A DNA stretch of 64,000 nucleotides from Tepidibacter thalassicus DSM 15285 (lineage in GTDB: Bacteria; Bacillota; Clostridia; Peptostreptococcales; Peptostreptococcaceae), in NCBI RefSeq assembly GCF_900129915.1, contig NZ_FQXH01000008.1, positions 62,001 to 126,000 on the forward strand, in the 5' to 3' direction. This document shows, in pieces, positions 35,257 to 45,421 of this stretch; within the stretch, counting starts at the first letter, position 1, and each line of letters starts with the position of its first letter. The notes below the pieces were generated by a model. The model was not told the DNA's origin, ran no database searches, and was given only the letters and a program-made list of their open reading frames with translations. A program made the position numbers and the translations under genes.

Positions 35257-35464
35257 ATGCTTCTAAGGAAATATCTTTTTCTCTTAAAATTTCAATAACT
35301 TCTTTTAATCCAAATATAGTAACTACCATAGCTGCAGGTTTCCAGTATGCGCTAATCTCTGGTATGTAGCTGGAAGATATATGCACAAGAACCCAAAACG
35401 TAATCACCCCAGTTACAAGGGTTAAAACAATATCCATCATTTTATTTTTTAATGTATATTTCAT
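35255..35464 (-). CDS. Small two-helix membrane protein of unknown function
   Basis: 69 residues with two hydrophobic segments, about residues 10-30 and 40-54, and a short charged tail ending KDISLEA. AGAGGTGATTT precedes the ATG. Size and layout recall holin-like or phage-exclusion membrane proteins, but no motif supports that. Followed by its own terminator. Confidence 0.6.
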   Translation of the reverse strand: MKYTLKNKMMDIVLTLVTGVITFWVLVHISSSYIPEISAYWKPAAMVVTIFGLKEVIEILREKDISLEA

Positions 35465-35557
35465 TTGAAATCACCTCTTCTTTTATTTATATAATATCGC
35501 TTTACACAAGCATTGTAAGCATATTTTATGTAATTGCAGCATAAATGTAATATATTA

Positions 35558-36322
35558 TTATTTGACCAATTGTAAATTAACATTTTTATCCTTAACTAAC
35601 ATTATTTTATTATTTTTATATCTATATAATTTATTTGATATCCTATACGTCTCTTCAATTTCAACTTTCACTAGATTTTTCATTATATAACGATTTTCAT
35701 GATTATATTTGCTGACCAAAAGAACATCCTGTGCTGGAATGGCAACTAGCAAATCTTTACCGATTTTATCTAATTGTTTCCTAAACTTTTCTGATAATAT
35801 AATAGATGAACCCCATTGATTATCAAATGCTAACGAATAAATTCTAATATTTTCATCTAAGACATTTAATGAATTGGTAATCTTATTTATATTTTGAAAC
35901 GCTTTATTTTTTATCTCCTCAACGCTATATCCACCATCCTCTATTTCTTTCAAAGTTAAATACTTCCATAATTCATCTTTATCTTCTACAAAATATACCA
36001 TTATATCTTCTACAAATTTCTCTCTGTAAAATTTTTCAGCATTATCTCCACCAAATGTACAAGGACGTAAAACTGGAAAAATTACATCTAGGTTTATTTT
36101 ATAATGTTGTTTAGATATTACATCCCATATTAGTTCTATATACCAATCTTTTACATTATTATAATCACCCGATATAATATAATCCCTATATACATCTTGC
36201 AAACTGCAACATACCTCTGTATTCTTTATCTTTAAAAAGATATTGTTATCCTTTATTTTTACAGCATCAAATTCTTTCTCTAAATCTATTTTAAATTTTG
36301 ATATAAATTTTCCTTGATTCAA
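35558..36322 (-). CDS. DUF1444-like protein of unknown function
   Basis: About 254 residues. The middle segment YRDYIISGDYNNVKDWYIEL...DVIFPVLRPCTFGG and the C-terminal AIPAQDVLLVSKYN recall DUF1444 (YtpQ) proteins, whose role is unknown. The frame is open from 36391, but GAAGGTGG stands four bases before TTG at 36322, so that start is preferred. It lies directly after the Res gene on the same strand and could belong to the defence operon. Confidence 0.6.
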   Translation of the reverse strand: MNQGKFISKFKIDLEKEFDAVKIKDNNIFLKIKNTEVCCSLQDVYRDYIISGDYNNVKDWYIELIWDVISKQHYKINLDVIFPVLRPCTFGGDNAEKFYREKFVEDIMVYFVEDKDELWKYLTLKEIEDGGYSVEEIKNKAFQNINKITNSLNVLDENIRIYSLAFDNQWGSSIILSEKFRKQLDKIGKDLLVAIPAQDVLLVSKYNHENRYIMKNLVKVEIEETYRISNKLYRYKNNKIMLVKDKNVNLQLVK

Positions 36323-36436
36323 CAAACCACCTTCTTTATTATTCTTTACATTATAAATAATAGCGCACATTTTATAACTTGTCAGGTCCAAAAAATGAAA
36401 AATCTGCTAAAGATATTTCTCTAGCAGATTGTATAA

Positions 36437-39400
36437 TTATGAAATTATTTTTCTTAGCATTTGCTCTATAGCCTTCTCTTTATCAGCTATGAATAATACG
36501 TTCTTCTTCGCAAAATCAGCTTTGGTCATACCCTTTCCCCACCAACTAATATCTTCATATGGTGTTACAGACATAATAAATGAATTTAAAGTAATATTTG
36601 AATCTTGGTCTTTTAATCTTTCTTGTATATCTTTAATAGTTTTATTAAATTCAATCTTTACATCTGTCTCACCTTTTAGATTTCTTAGTCCTTTTGGGTC
36701 AATAAATGTTACATATTGTCTCTTATCATGAAGTATCCATAAAATAAAGTCAGAATAAAAATTATCTGCTTCAAAGAAACCTACACCATCTTTTCCAGCT
36801 TTGTTCCTTAAAAGATACAATTCTTTATCTTTGAAGAAGTCATTATTTTTCTCAAAATAATCTTTTAATAGTAAAACTATATCTCTTTCACCTTCATTTA
36901 AATGCACTGGCTTTACTTTAATAGTTGTAGTTCCTTTAGTTATATGGATTAAAGGATTAAATAAATGTTTCTCAAAAGCAAAAGGATAAAACCTTCCTTG
37001 ATTGAAATTCTTAAAATCTAAGTCTTTTAACTTACCTTGTTCTATAGCTTCTTTTAATTGATTTATTTTAGTAATTAAAGCTGTCTCATCTCTATTAATT
37101 TCGAACCTATATTCATCCTCAATCAATTTCTTATCACTTTCATTTACTTCAACATATTCAAGATGTGGTAATTCCCATTCCTTTTTCTTAGTTTTGTAAA
37201 ATTTATCTATATACTTTTTCATTAATATAGTTGCAATCTCTTGCCATTTTTCTACATCTTTAAATCCTCTACTTGAAAATTCAAGTTCTTCTTTTGGTAT
37301 AAAAAGTTTATACCATGACTTATCTTTTAATATTTCTTTTATTTTGTCCTTATGAATAATAAGATTGTACCATGAACGTTCATTCTTAAAATTCTGTATC
37401 TCAAAATATATTTTATCATAATCTAAAAACGCTAAGTTCTTATCCTCTAAATAATACATCTCCATATTAGCAATAGATTGTTGTTTTAATTGTCTACTCT
37501 GTATAGCTTGTATTCGTGGATACCAGTCAAGAACAACTTTGTTATTTTGCATATACGCAGTAGGCATATCTAAAACAGGCTTTGGTCCATTCTTCTTGAA
37601 ATTCAATCCTTTTTTCACTTGTAAAGTTTTCAATTTTTTATTTTTATCAAAAGTAGATATTGTAGGTATTACAATTTTAACAGGTTCTTCTGTAGGTACC
37701 CCCTCATCATCTAAATATTCTTTAAATTGCGCCATATAATCAGAACGTATCCCAAAAATATTTAGAGTTTCTATATAATCTATAAACTTTGGCCTTTTCC
37801 CTTTTATTTCATCAATCTCGCTACTTCTCTTTAAACTAAATTTATAACCTTTTAATCTAACCCCTCTACCAAATAATTGTATTATTTCAGAACCTTCCTT
37901 TTTACCAATATTCATAAGCCCCATTGTGCTAACTCTCCAACTACTCCATCCTTCAGAGAATTTTTTAGAGCCTATCAATATGTTAATCTTAGAATCTTTA
38001 TCATTAATATTTTTAAATAACGAATCAGAAAAGTCCCTAGTATCTGTAGATAATTCATTTTCTTCACATAATTTAAGCAGATTATTTACATCACCAACAT
38101 TTATTACTCCAAAATAATCATTATCACCTGCACGAAGCCCAATTTCACCATCTGCACCTTTTAAATTATCTATATGAAGATTAACATCTGCACTTGTGGT
38201 AAGGAATACTTCCTTTAAAATCTCGTCATAGGTCTTTTGAGCAGTCACTTCTTTGTTAATTAAATAATCAAAATTATTTTCAAACAAATCTTTCTTATCG
38301 CTACTTAATAAACCTGACCTACCATTTAATAATCGCTCAATATACTCTATACTTCTTCTTTTTTCTTTAATAAACTCTGACAAGAACAATAACACATCTA
38401 CTACATCCGATACTTTTTTTCCTCGTTCTGTCCTAACTGCTTTAACTTTGCCTCCTACAAAAATACATAGTGGCTTTTCTATACGGTATGAAATAAACTC
38501 CTGTCTTTTGTCTTTAAACAATTTTAATTGTTGATAATATGACAATACACATGCTGTAAGATATAAATTTCGCTGCTCTTCTATATTATCATCTTGCATA
38601 TTAAATATTTTGTAATCTTTTCCATAACCATCTTCATAAAAGAACTTATATGAGTAATCAAATAAAATACATTTTGCATACTCTTGTCTAAGAATTTCTT
38701 TTTTCTTGCCTGTTGCTGCACCTATTGCCTGACCAAAGGTTGCGGAATATTCAAATGAGAAACCTTCTTCGCATAGTTTATCTCTCTTTTCTTTCCAATC
38801 GTCTCCACTTGAACCTCTATGACCTTCATCTACAAGGACTAGATTATTCCCTTCAAATGCTTCAACAGAAAAAGTTTTTACACCTTTTTCATCTTTTATC
38901 TTATGAATATCAATAATTTGAATTTTATCAATTTCTTCCTTTATACTAAAACCAAATAAATCTTGACTGAATAATTCGGCTTTTAAATCTGATAGTTCAA
39001 ATTCATTTTTATGCTGATTTGATAATCCTTCATTTGGAGTTAATAATATTATTTTATTTATATCTTTTGACTTACCATATTTACGTGCATAATGCATAAA
39101 TTGCAATATGTTAATATGCATCAATAATGTTTTTCCTGACCCTGTTGCATTCCAAAATGCTAATTTTGATAAATCTTGTTCAGTGTATTTCTCTATATGT
39201 TGTTTTTTAGGCAAATCATTATTAAATTCATCTACAAATTCATTTAAACTCTTTAATAATGCAGACTTATCACTAAAATATCTATCTAAATAAATCTCTG
39301 TAAAAAGTAATGATAAGTATTGAAAATATTTCCACTTAATTTTCTCTTCTCTTTTTCTACTTATTCTAAAAGTATGTTTTACAATATTTTGGTCATATTG

Positions 39401-39604
39401 TAGCAATATATCCTTATTTAATTCAGAACTAAATAATTTTTTAAATATTATTTGACTGTAAATCTCACTTATATTATTTTCATCTAATTCTTCTAATGAA
39501 GGGGCTTTAAGAGCATCTTTTAATTTTGAAAAATCATCTACATTAAAGAGTTTTAAAAAATATTTATAGAGAACTAACTGATTATAAAACTTTACTTCTA
39601 ACAA
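36437..39604 (-). CDS. Type III-like restriction subunit Res: DEAD-type translocase with PD-(D/E)XK nuclease
   Basis: About 1055 residues. Helicase motifs: Walker A NATGSGKTLLMHIN near residue 157, motif II LVLVDEGHRGSSG near 260, SATFGQAIG near 290, and motif VI-like IIQLFGRGVRLKGYKF near 595. A nuclease domain at the C-terminus shows FYSDFILWILHDKRQYVTFIDPKG near residue 975, giving the D...D-x-K catalytic pattern. The Mod stop is 12 bases upstream; the SD AGGGGG favours TTG at 39604 over GTG at 39613. Together with Mod it should form a restriction complex that cuts unmethylated DNA. Confidence 0.85.
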   Translation of the reverse strand: MLEVKFYNQLVLYKYFLKLFNVDDFSKLKDALKAPSLEELDENNISEIYSQIIFKKLFSSELNKDILLQYDQNIVKHTFRISRKREEKIKWKYFQYLSLLFTEIYLDRYFSDKSALLKSLNEFVDEFNNDLPKKQHIEKYTEQDLSKLAFWNATGSGKTLLMHINILQFMHYARKYGKSKDINKIILLTPNEGLSNQHKNEFELSDLKAELFSQDLFGFSIKEEIDKIQIIDIHKIKDEKGVKTFSVEAFEGNNLVLVDEGHRGSSGDDWKEKRDKLCEEGFSFEYSATFGQAIGAATGKKKEILRQEYAKCILFDYSYKFFYEDGYGKDYKIFNMQDDNIEEQRNLYLTACVLSYYQQLKLFKDKRQEFISYRIEKPLCIFVGGKVKAVRTERGKKVSDVVDVLLFLSEFIKEKRRSIEYIERLLNGRSGLLSSDKKDLFENNFDYLINKEVTAQKTYDEILKEVFLTTSADVNLHIDNLKGADGEIGLRAGDNDYFGVINVGDVNNLLKLCEENELSTDTRDFSDSLFKNINDKDSKINILIGSKKFSEGWSSWRVSTMGLMNIGKKEGSEIIQLFGRGVRLKGYKFSLKRSSEIDEIKGKRPKFIDYIETLNIFGIRSDYMAQFKEYLDDEGVPTEEPVKIVIPTISTFDKNKKLKTLQVKKGLNFKKNGPKPVLDMPTAYMQNNKVVLDWYPRIQAIQSRQLKQQSIANMEMYYLEDKNLAFLDYDKIYFEIQNFKNERSWYNLIIHKDKIKEILKDKSWYKLFIPKEELEFSSRGFKDVEKWQEIATILMKKYIDKFYKTKKKEWELPHLEYVEVNESDKKLIEDEYRFEINRDETALITKINQLKEAIEQGKLKDLDFKNFNQGRFYPFAFEKHLFNPLIHITKGTTTIKVKPVHLNEGERDIVLLLKDYFEKNNDFFKDKELYLLRNKAGKDGVGFFEADNFYSDFILWILHDKRQYVTFIDPKGLRNLKGETDVKIEFNKTIKDIQERLKDQDSNITLNSFIMSVTPYEDISWWGKGMTKADFAKKNVLFIADKEKAIEQMLRKIIS

Positions 39605-39616
39605 GATGCTCACCCC

Positions 39617-42600
39617 CTAAAGTCCTTTTTCTTCAAACATTCTTTTATGGAATTCATCTTCTATTAAAATAACCTTCCACTTGTCTTCATTTACTTTTAA
39701 ATTAGGTAAATTATTATCTCCGTTTACATAAATATAATCAAACTCCATATCTAATGTACTGTATCTTTTCTTTAAGAAATATGCATCTAGTGCTGCATTA
39801 TCTTTAACAGAATCTCCTGTTAATGTTCTCCAAATTATTAATGCTTTTTCACCTGATGGCAAATATCCTTCCACCTCTTTGAATAGATAATTCCCTTCTT
39901 TACTTTGCTCTAACTTTACGCTATTTGCTCCCTCACCTTCATTACTTGATATAGCATTAAACTTTTGAGTTTTTTCTATTCTATTTACTTTAAGTCCAAT
40001 CAAATAATTAAATGTTTCAACTAAATCCACATTCACTTTCTTTGTTTCAAGATTTCTTTCTATATTTAATGTATATCTAAACGGATTATTAAATTTATCA
40101 ACATTAAGAAGAGAGTTACTTCCTTTTGTTTCTACATCAAGCATATATGAAAGCATATAATCTTCTTTAAAATCTTTATTTGATTCTAACAATAATCTAT
40201 CTATATCATTTCTTAAAAGTAAGTTATTTAATGTATCTTCATAAGATTCTAATTTTATATATTTGAATATATGAGAAGAACCTTCCCTCGAAACAGGTTT
40301 TCCATTTTTCCAGTCTTTTGAATATATTACTTTTTGTATTCTAGGTTTTGTAACAGTATTGAAATATTCTCCCATTTCCACTAGAATATATTTTCTTTTC
40401 CCTTTACCTTCACGATTTAAATTAATTACAGCATGCCCTGTAGTTCCAGAACCTGCAAAGAAATCTAGAACTAATGAATTATCATTACTTCCTATTATTA
40501 AATTATCTTCAACTGTATATAAACTCTTAGGATAATCAAATGGATTATTAGGTATTATTGAATTTAATAAATTTGTTCCTTTACTTGATGCATCATATTT
40601 TTCACCTATCCATAATGACTTAGGCGTATAATAAGCATCTCCCATATTTTTTTCATAAATATTATACTTTCCAGCATTTGTCTTTTTCGTAAATAAAGAG
40701 CCATTTTCAATACCTTTAACGCAACTCTCATATCCCCATCTCCATCTCAAATATGAACCATTTGAGTCCGTTGGTAATATAAATATAAAACCTTTCATTT
40801 CATATTTATTCTTTAATTCCATTAGAAAAACATCATCAAAAGAGTCTGTATCTTTGTCATAAATCTTATCATATTCTTCTTTTGGAATAATTAATGTTAC
40901 ATCTTTTTTTTCATCATAAAGAAATGGAAAAAACATATATGGTCTATCTTCACGCCATTTCCCACTACCAGTTCGTTTCAAAGGTAATTCTCTATAGGAT
41001 TCTTGACCTTCTCCTTTAGAGTATTTAGCCTTCATCTCTTCTTCTGAAAGTTCAAAGTTGTATGTCTCTGAATATCTCTTGTCTTTACCATACATAATAG
41101 TATAATCATGAGCTTGAGCAATGAATTCTTGGTCACGTCCTTTAGGATTTGTAAAAATCCCAATATTAGAAATCATATTATTGCGACCAAAAACAGATTC
41201 CATTAACAAATTTAAATATCTAAATTCATAATCATCAATTGCAACCTGAATTATTCCATTTTGAGCCATGAATTCCTTAGCTAAATTTAATCTGCTTTCC
41301 ATTAAAGATATCCAACTTGAATGTTCATATCCATTTTTGTAAGCTATTTTACTCGCATTAGTATTATATGGTGGGTCAATATAAACACACTTCACTTGTT
41401 GCTCGTACTTTTCTTTTAACAGATTTAATGCATGAAAGTTATCACTATGGATTAGTAAACCATCAATCTCTTCATCTAAATTTTCAAAATCACATAATAG
41501 TTTTTCATTAAAACCTCCATCAAAAAATTTTGTATCTAAAACTAGATATGGATTCTTTTTAAGAAAATCAATATTTAATTCTTCACTATATCCATCTAAC
41601 TCATCAATTGCAAATAGCTCTTTCCATTCTTTTATCTGCTCTTTATTATTAATAATTTCAGGATAAAGTTTTTCATCAATCTTATCCAATGTAATACAAT
41701 AATTAGTCTCTATAACAAACTTTTTCTTTTCCCATAACTTTTTCTCAAAGTTTTCTAATTGCTCTAAAAATTTAATTATTTTATTCCCTATTTTCTTTAT
41801 TACTTTCACTTTTGATATAGATTTTATTACCTTCTGTTCATCTTCTTCTATATCATCAATAAACATTACTTCATTTTTGATATAAAAATCTAATTCTCTT
41901 CTTAAAAATCCACCTAAATCTTTATGAATAAAATAATCAAAAGTATTTTTAGCTGTATAATCATTTAAATGTTTTTCAAGTAAAGTTCTTTTTTTATTTT
42001 TTTCAGTAGGTCTATTAACAAATAAACCAATAAATTCTTTATATGGTGAATTAGCTGTTATGCTTTCTAATAATTTTTTCAATGTTTGTTCATTAATTTT
42101 TTCTCTCTTCTCACCTTTAGGTCTTATTACAAAATTAAAATAAATTACTAATTCACCGTTAATAATATCAATAAACTTTTCTTCATTTAGAACAAATCTT
42201 CTTTCACCATCTTGAGTTTTGTTATTATCTTTTTCAGTAGATGCTTCTACCACTTTAAAATGTACAATTTTACCATCATCTAATTTGAATGCATAATCCC
42301 TAAAATTTTCACTAGATTTAACATAGTATTGGTCAGCATTAGCCCAATGAAGTTTAACTTCCTCACCTTCATAAGGAATAGCATAAACTCCTTCTTTATA
42401 TCTTCTTTTTGATATAAAATCTCCTTCTTTATAGTATCTGCTAAAGAAATTAGTTAAACTAGAGAATATTTCATTTTCTAAAGAAGCTATATCAATACTA
42501 CTTTCTATTTCATTTTTAAGCGTTTGATATTTTGGAGTTTCTTCTGCAATTACCCCCGCATCTTCTAAAGTTATTTTTAATTTTTCTAATTCTTTCTTTT

Positions 42601-42793
42601 TATCTTCTACATCTTTACTTCCCAACTTAGACAACTCATCTTTTACTTGGGGTAATAAGTCTTCATCTAAGAATTTGTTAATCTCATCTCTTTTCTGATT
42701 CATAATTCTATAAATACCAAAATCTAAATCAGCCTTATCCATTTCAAATATTGTTCTAAGCAATTCTTTAAACTTATTTAGTTTATCACTCAT
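39617..42793 (-). CDS. Type III-like adenine/cytosine DNA methyltransferase Mod (beta-class)
   Basis: 1058 residues, much longer than typical Mod (about 650), owing to a roughly 450-residue N-terminal extension. The catalytic motif is in VKCVYIDPPYNTNASKIAYKNGYEHSSW near residue 472, and the SAM-binding FxGxG comes later as LVLDFFAGSGTTGHAVINLNRE near residue 780: the order of beta-class enzymes, with the recognition region between. Ribosome site GTGAGGA precedes the ATG. Middle gene of the SNF2-Mod-Res operon; it protects self DNA and probably supplies specificity to Res. Confidence 0.88.
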   Translation of the reverse strand: MSDKLNKFKELLRTIFEMDKADLDFGIYRIMNQKRDEINKFLDEDLLPQVKDELSKLGSKDVEDKKKELEKLKITLEDAGVIAEETPKYQTLKNEIESSIDIASLENEIFSSLTNFFSRYYKEGDFISKRRYKEGVYAIPYEGEEVKLHWANADQYYVKSSENFRDYAFKLDDGKIVHFKVVEASTEKDNNKTQDGERRFVLNEEKFIDIINGELVIYFNFVIRPKGEKREKINEQTLKKLLESITANSPYKEFIGLFVNRPTEKNKKRTLLEKHLNDYTAKNTFDYFIHKDLGGFLRRELDFYIKNEVMFIDDIEEDEQKVIKSISKVKVIKKIGNKIIKFLEQLENFEKKLWEKKKFVIETNYCITLDKIDEKLYPEIINNKEQIKEWKELFAIDELDGYSEELNIDFLKKNPYLVLDTKFFDGGFNEKLLCDFENLDEEIDGLLIHSDNFHALNLLKEKYEQQVKCVYIDPPYNTNASKIAYKNGYEHSSWISLMESRLNLAKEFMAQNGIIQVAIDDYEFRYLNLLMESVFGRNNMISNIGIFTNPKGRDQEFIAQAHDYTIMYGKDKRYSETYNFELSEEEMKAKYSKGEGQESYRELPLKRTGSGKWREDRPYMFFPFLYDEKKDVTLIIPKEEYDKIYDKDTDSFDDVFLMELKNKYEMKGFIFILPTDSNGSYLRWRWGYESCVKGIENGSLFTKKTNAGKYNIYEKNMGDAYYTPKSLWIGEKYDASSKGTNLLNSIIPNNPFDYPKSLYTVEDNLIIGSNDNSLVLDFFAGSGTTGHAVINLNREGKGKRKYILVEMGEYFNTVTKPRIQKVIYSKDWKNGKPVSREGSSHIFKYIKLESYEDTLNNLLLRNDIDRLLLESNKDFKEDYMLSYMLDVETKGSNSLLNVDKFNNPFRYTLNIERNLETKKVNVDLVETFNYLIGLKVNRIEKTQKFNAISSNEGEGANSVKLEQSKEGNYLFKEVEGYLPSGEKALIIWRTLTGDSVKDNAALDAYFLKKRYSTLDMEFDYIYVNGDNNLPNLKVNEDKWKVILIEDEFHKRMFEEKGL

Positions 42794-42809
42794 AAGTATT
42801 CCTCACTTT

Positions 42810-43037
42810 CTATTTTACTTCAAAATCTATAATAAATAATGTTTCTAAATTGGTCTTATGTTCCATTCTTTTTTCAAGAGCTTCAATTAATTCTTCTCTT
42901 TTTTGTTTAACTTCATCTTCAATATCAAAAATATCTCTTCTCTGCTTTCGTTTTAACCTTTCTAGTTCTTTTATCTTTTTATTTAAATCATTTTGTTCTT
43001 CTAATGATATAGCTCTTCTAGCTTGTCTTTCCAACAC
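42810..43037 (-). pseudogene. Displaced C-terminal fragment of the SNF2-family helicase
   Basis: 75 codons, mostly charged coiled coil (LERQARRAISLEEQ, KRKQRRDIFDIEDEVKQKREELI, ending LETLFIIDFEVK). This is the conserved C-terminal end I recall in full-length helicases of this kind. It lies in the -1 frame relative to the SNF2 gene, overlapping its last 37 bases, and no convincing ribosome site or ATG is present. The frame has been open only since a TGA about 20 bases upstream of the overlap. The simplest reading is a single-base frameshift (mutation or assembly error) that cut the tail off the helicase; programmed frameshifting is less likely, as no slippery heptamer is seen. Confidence 0.65.
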
Positions 43038-45421
43038 TCCATAACTTCATTTAATATTGCTCTTGCATGTTGCTTAAAATCATTTAACAATCTCTCTTCA
43101 TAACTATTTGTAAAATTTGATTTATCAACACTTGCGCCACATTCAAACAACTTTTTACATACTTCAGGGGGAAGTATTTCTCCTGAAGTTAAATATCCAT
43201 TAAATAATAAATATTCTTCTCTTTCAAAAGAATCTATAGTAAATTTACTTAAAATTAAAGAACCACTTTTACCTTTTAGCTGTTCAATAACCAATATTTT
43301 TGTTCTATGATTTGTAATATCAAATATTAATTTTGATTTTTTTAAGTCTCTTTTTAATGCATTATTGATTACATATTCTCCAATTGGATGAGATATTCTA
43401 TATAAGTAATTACCATCAATATTTTTCTTATTTTTATCTTTAGAAATTAATTTATAATTACCTTTTACAAATGCTCCATTAATGTTCTTGTAAAGATTAA
43501 AAGTTAATTTTTCATCTTCAAATTCCGCAAAGTTTTTTAATTCATATTTTGTTAATCTCCAAAATAATTTTTCATATCTATCTAGAAACAATTTTGCTTT
43601 ATCTAGCTGCACTTTTAATCTTAAATGAACATCTTCATCAAAATTATCAAGTAGATTTTTCTTAGTTTCTTCCATTTTTGAATTAATTGTTTGTTCCATT
43701 TCTTTTTGTAATATGTTAAATTCTCTCTCTATATCTTCTGGATTTCGACAGTTTTGATATATATTTAAAATTCTTCTTTCAAAATCTACTCCTGATTCTA
43801 AACTACCAAGAACCTCATCTGATGAACCAAGCACACCTTTAAATAAGTTAAATTTATTCTCTAAAAGCTCATAAACTCTTCTATCAGCAGCATTTCTTTC
43901 ATTCAAAAAATTAACTACGACGACATCATGTTTTTGTCCATATCTATGACATCTTCCTATTCTCTGTTCTATTCGTTGTGGATTCCAAGGTAAATCATAG
44001 TTGATGATTAGTGAACAAAACTGTAAGTTAACCCCTTCAGCTGCTGATTCTGTAGCTATCATGATTTCGGCTTTATCTCTAAAATATTCAATCAAAGATG
44101 CCCTTTTATCAGCCGATTTTGAGCCACTAATTTTTCCTGTATTTTTATTATTTTCAAGCCATTCAATATAATCAAGTTTATTAAAACCTATTTCAATAGC
44201 TTTAAGCAATGCATTTGATTTTGTATCTATTTTTATCTTTCTTGCTAAACTAATAAACTTTTCAATTTCTTTGATTTCATTTTCTATTTTTTCTATATTT
44301 ATTACCTTTTGTTGTAAACCAATATTATCATCATCTTCAATATCTTCATTATCCTCATGTACTTGACATAAAATATCTACATCATCTATATAATCTTCAA
44401 ATAAGTTACTCTCTGTCTCAAATCCATCTTTAATTTTAATAAGCCTATCTTTTATAGTCTTTAATGTACCAATAATAGCTTCAGTTGAAGAAGCTAACAA
44501 TTTCCTAAGAATCAAAGTTGTTAATGTTCTTTGACTTTTGGGTATGGCATATGTATCTTCTCTTTGTAAAAACTCCGATATTTTTTCATATAATTCATAT
44601 TCCTCATCTGTTGCGCTGAATTTTTGTGTAAGTAGATGCCTCTCTGTATATTTTATGTATTCAAGAACATCTTTTCTTAAAGTTCTATGAGTAAATGTTT
44701 TTAATCTTTCTTTTAACTCTGCTATTTCACCCTGATTTATAAATTGTGAACGAAATGATTTTATATCACCAAAAATATGTTCGTCAATCAATATAGATAA
44801 CCCATATAATTCCAACAATGAATTTTGTAATGGGGTAGCCGTTAAAAGAATTTTTTTCTTATCTTCAACAGCCCACCTAATTCCATTTCCCATCTTATTA
44901 TTCTTTTTATAAACATTTCTTAGCTTGTGTGCTTCATCTATCACTACTAAATCCCAGTTTACAAGTCTTATATCCTCTTTTTTTCTATTAGCAAAATGTG
45001 TTGATACTATTATTACTTCATTTTGTTCAAAAGGATTAATAATACCATTTTTCTTTTTCTCGTTATATGTTTTTGTTTCTAATATAGTACTAGGCAAATT
45101 AAATTTTTCTTTTAATTCAATACTCCACTGTTTACGCAAAGAAGACGGACAAATTACTAATATTTTTCTTTTTCTTTCAGCCCAATATTGACACATCACA
45201 AGTCCTGCCTCAATGGTTTTTCCTAAACCAACTTCATCTGCCAATATTACTCCCTTGGATATAGGAGAGCGAAAAGCAAATAAAGCTGCTTCAACTTGAT
45301 GTGGATTTAAGTCAACGGTAGCATCAAACAATGACATTGATAATTTCTCTATGGTGTTACATGAGTTCTTTCTAATTAATTCATTTGCATAATATTTTGT
45401 ATGATATTCTGTATAATTCAA
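43001..45421 (-). CDS. SNF2-family helicase, apparently truncated by a C-terminal frameshift
   Basis: 806 residues as read. Motifs are intact: GVILADEVGLGKTIEAGLVM near residue 58, DLVVIDEAHKLRN near 158, LLTATPLQNSLLELYG, and the helicase C domain with ATESAAEGVNLQFC and IEQRIGRCHRYGQKHD near 460. The start is TTG with AGGGGG upstream. It heads an operon with Mod and Res. The last residues (CWKDKLEELYH) do not resemble the family's usual end, which appears in another frame at 42810-43037. SNF2 helicases accompany methylase modules in several defence systems, including DISARM class 1, but DrmA, DrmB and DrmC are missing here. Confidence 0.85.
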   Translation of the reverse strand: MNYTEYHTKYYANELIRKNSCNTIEKLSMSLFDATVDLNPHQVEAALFAFRSPISKGVILADEVGLGKTIEAGLVMCQYWAERKRKILVICPSSLRKQWSIELKEKFNLPSTILETKTYNEKKKNGIINPFEQNEVIIVSTHFANRKKEDIRLVNWDLVVIDEAHKLRNVYKKNNKMGNGIRWAVEDKKKILLTATPLQNSLLELYGLSILIDEHIFGDIKSFRSQFINQGEIAELKERLKTFTHRTLRKDVLEYIKYTERHLLTQKFSATDEEYELYEKISEFLQREDTYAIPKSQRTLTTLILRKLLASSTEAIIGTLKTIKDRLIKIKDGFETESNLFEDYIDDVDILCQVHEDNEDIEDDDNIGLQQKVINIEKIENEIKEIEKFISLARKIKIDTKSNALLKAIEIGFNKLDYIEWLENNKNTGKISGSKSADKRASLIEYFRDKAEIMIATESAAEGVNLQFCSLIINYDLPWNPQRIEQRIGRCHRYGQKHDVVVVNFLNERNAADRRVYELLENKFNLFKGVLGSSDEVLGSLESGVDFERRILNIYQNCRNPEDIEREFNILQKEMEQTINSKMEETKKNLLDNFDEDVHLRLKVQLDKAKLFLDRYEKLFWRLTKYELKNFAEFEDEKLTFNLYKNINGAFVKGNYKLISKDKNKKNIDGNYLYRISHPIGEYVINNALKRDLKKSKLIFDITNHRTKILVIEQLKGKSGSLILSKFTIDSFEREEYLLFNGYLTSGEILPPEVCKKLFECGASVDKSNFTNSYEERLLNDFKQHARAILNEVMECWKDKLEELYH

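Noticed and set aside
36437-45421. DISARM or BREX system
   Set aside because: SNF2 helicase and methylase are present, but drmA, drmB, drmC, pglZ and brxC/L homologues are absent.
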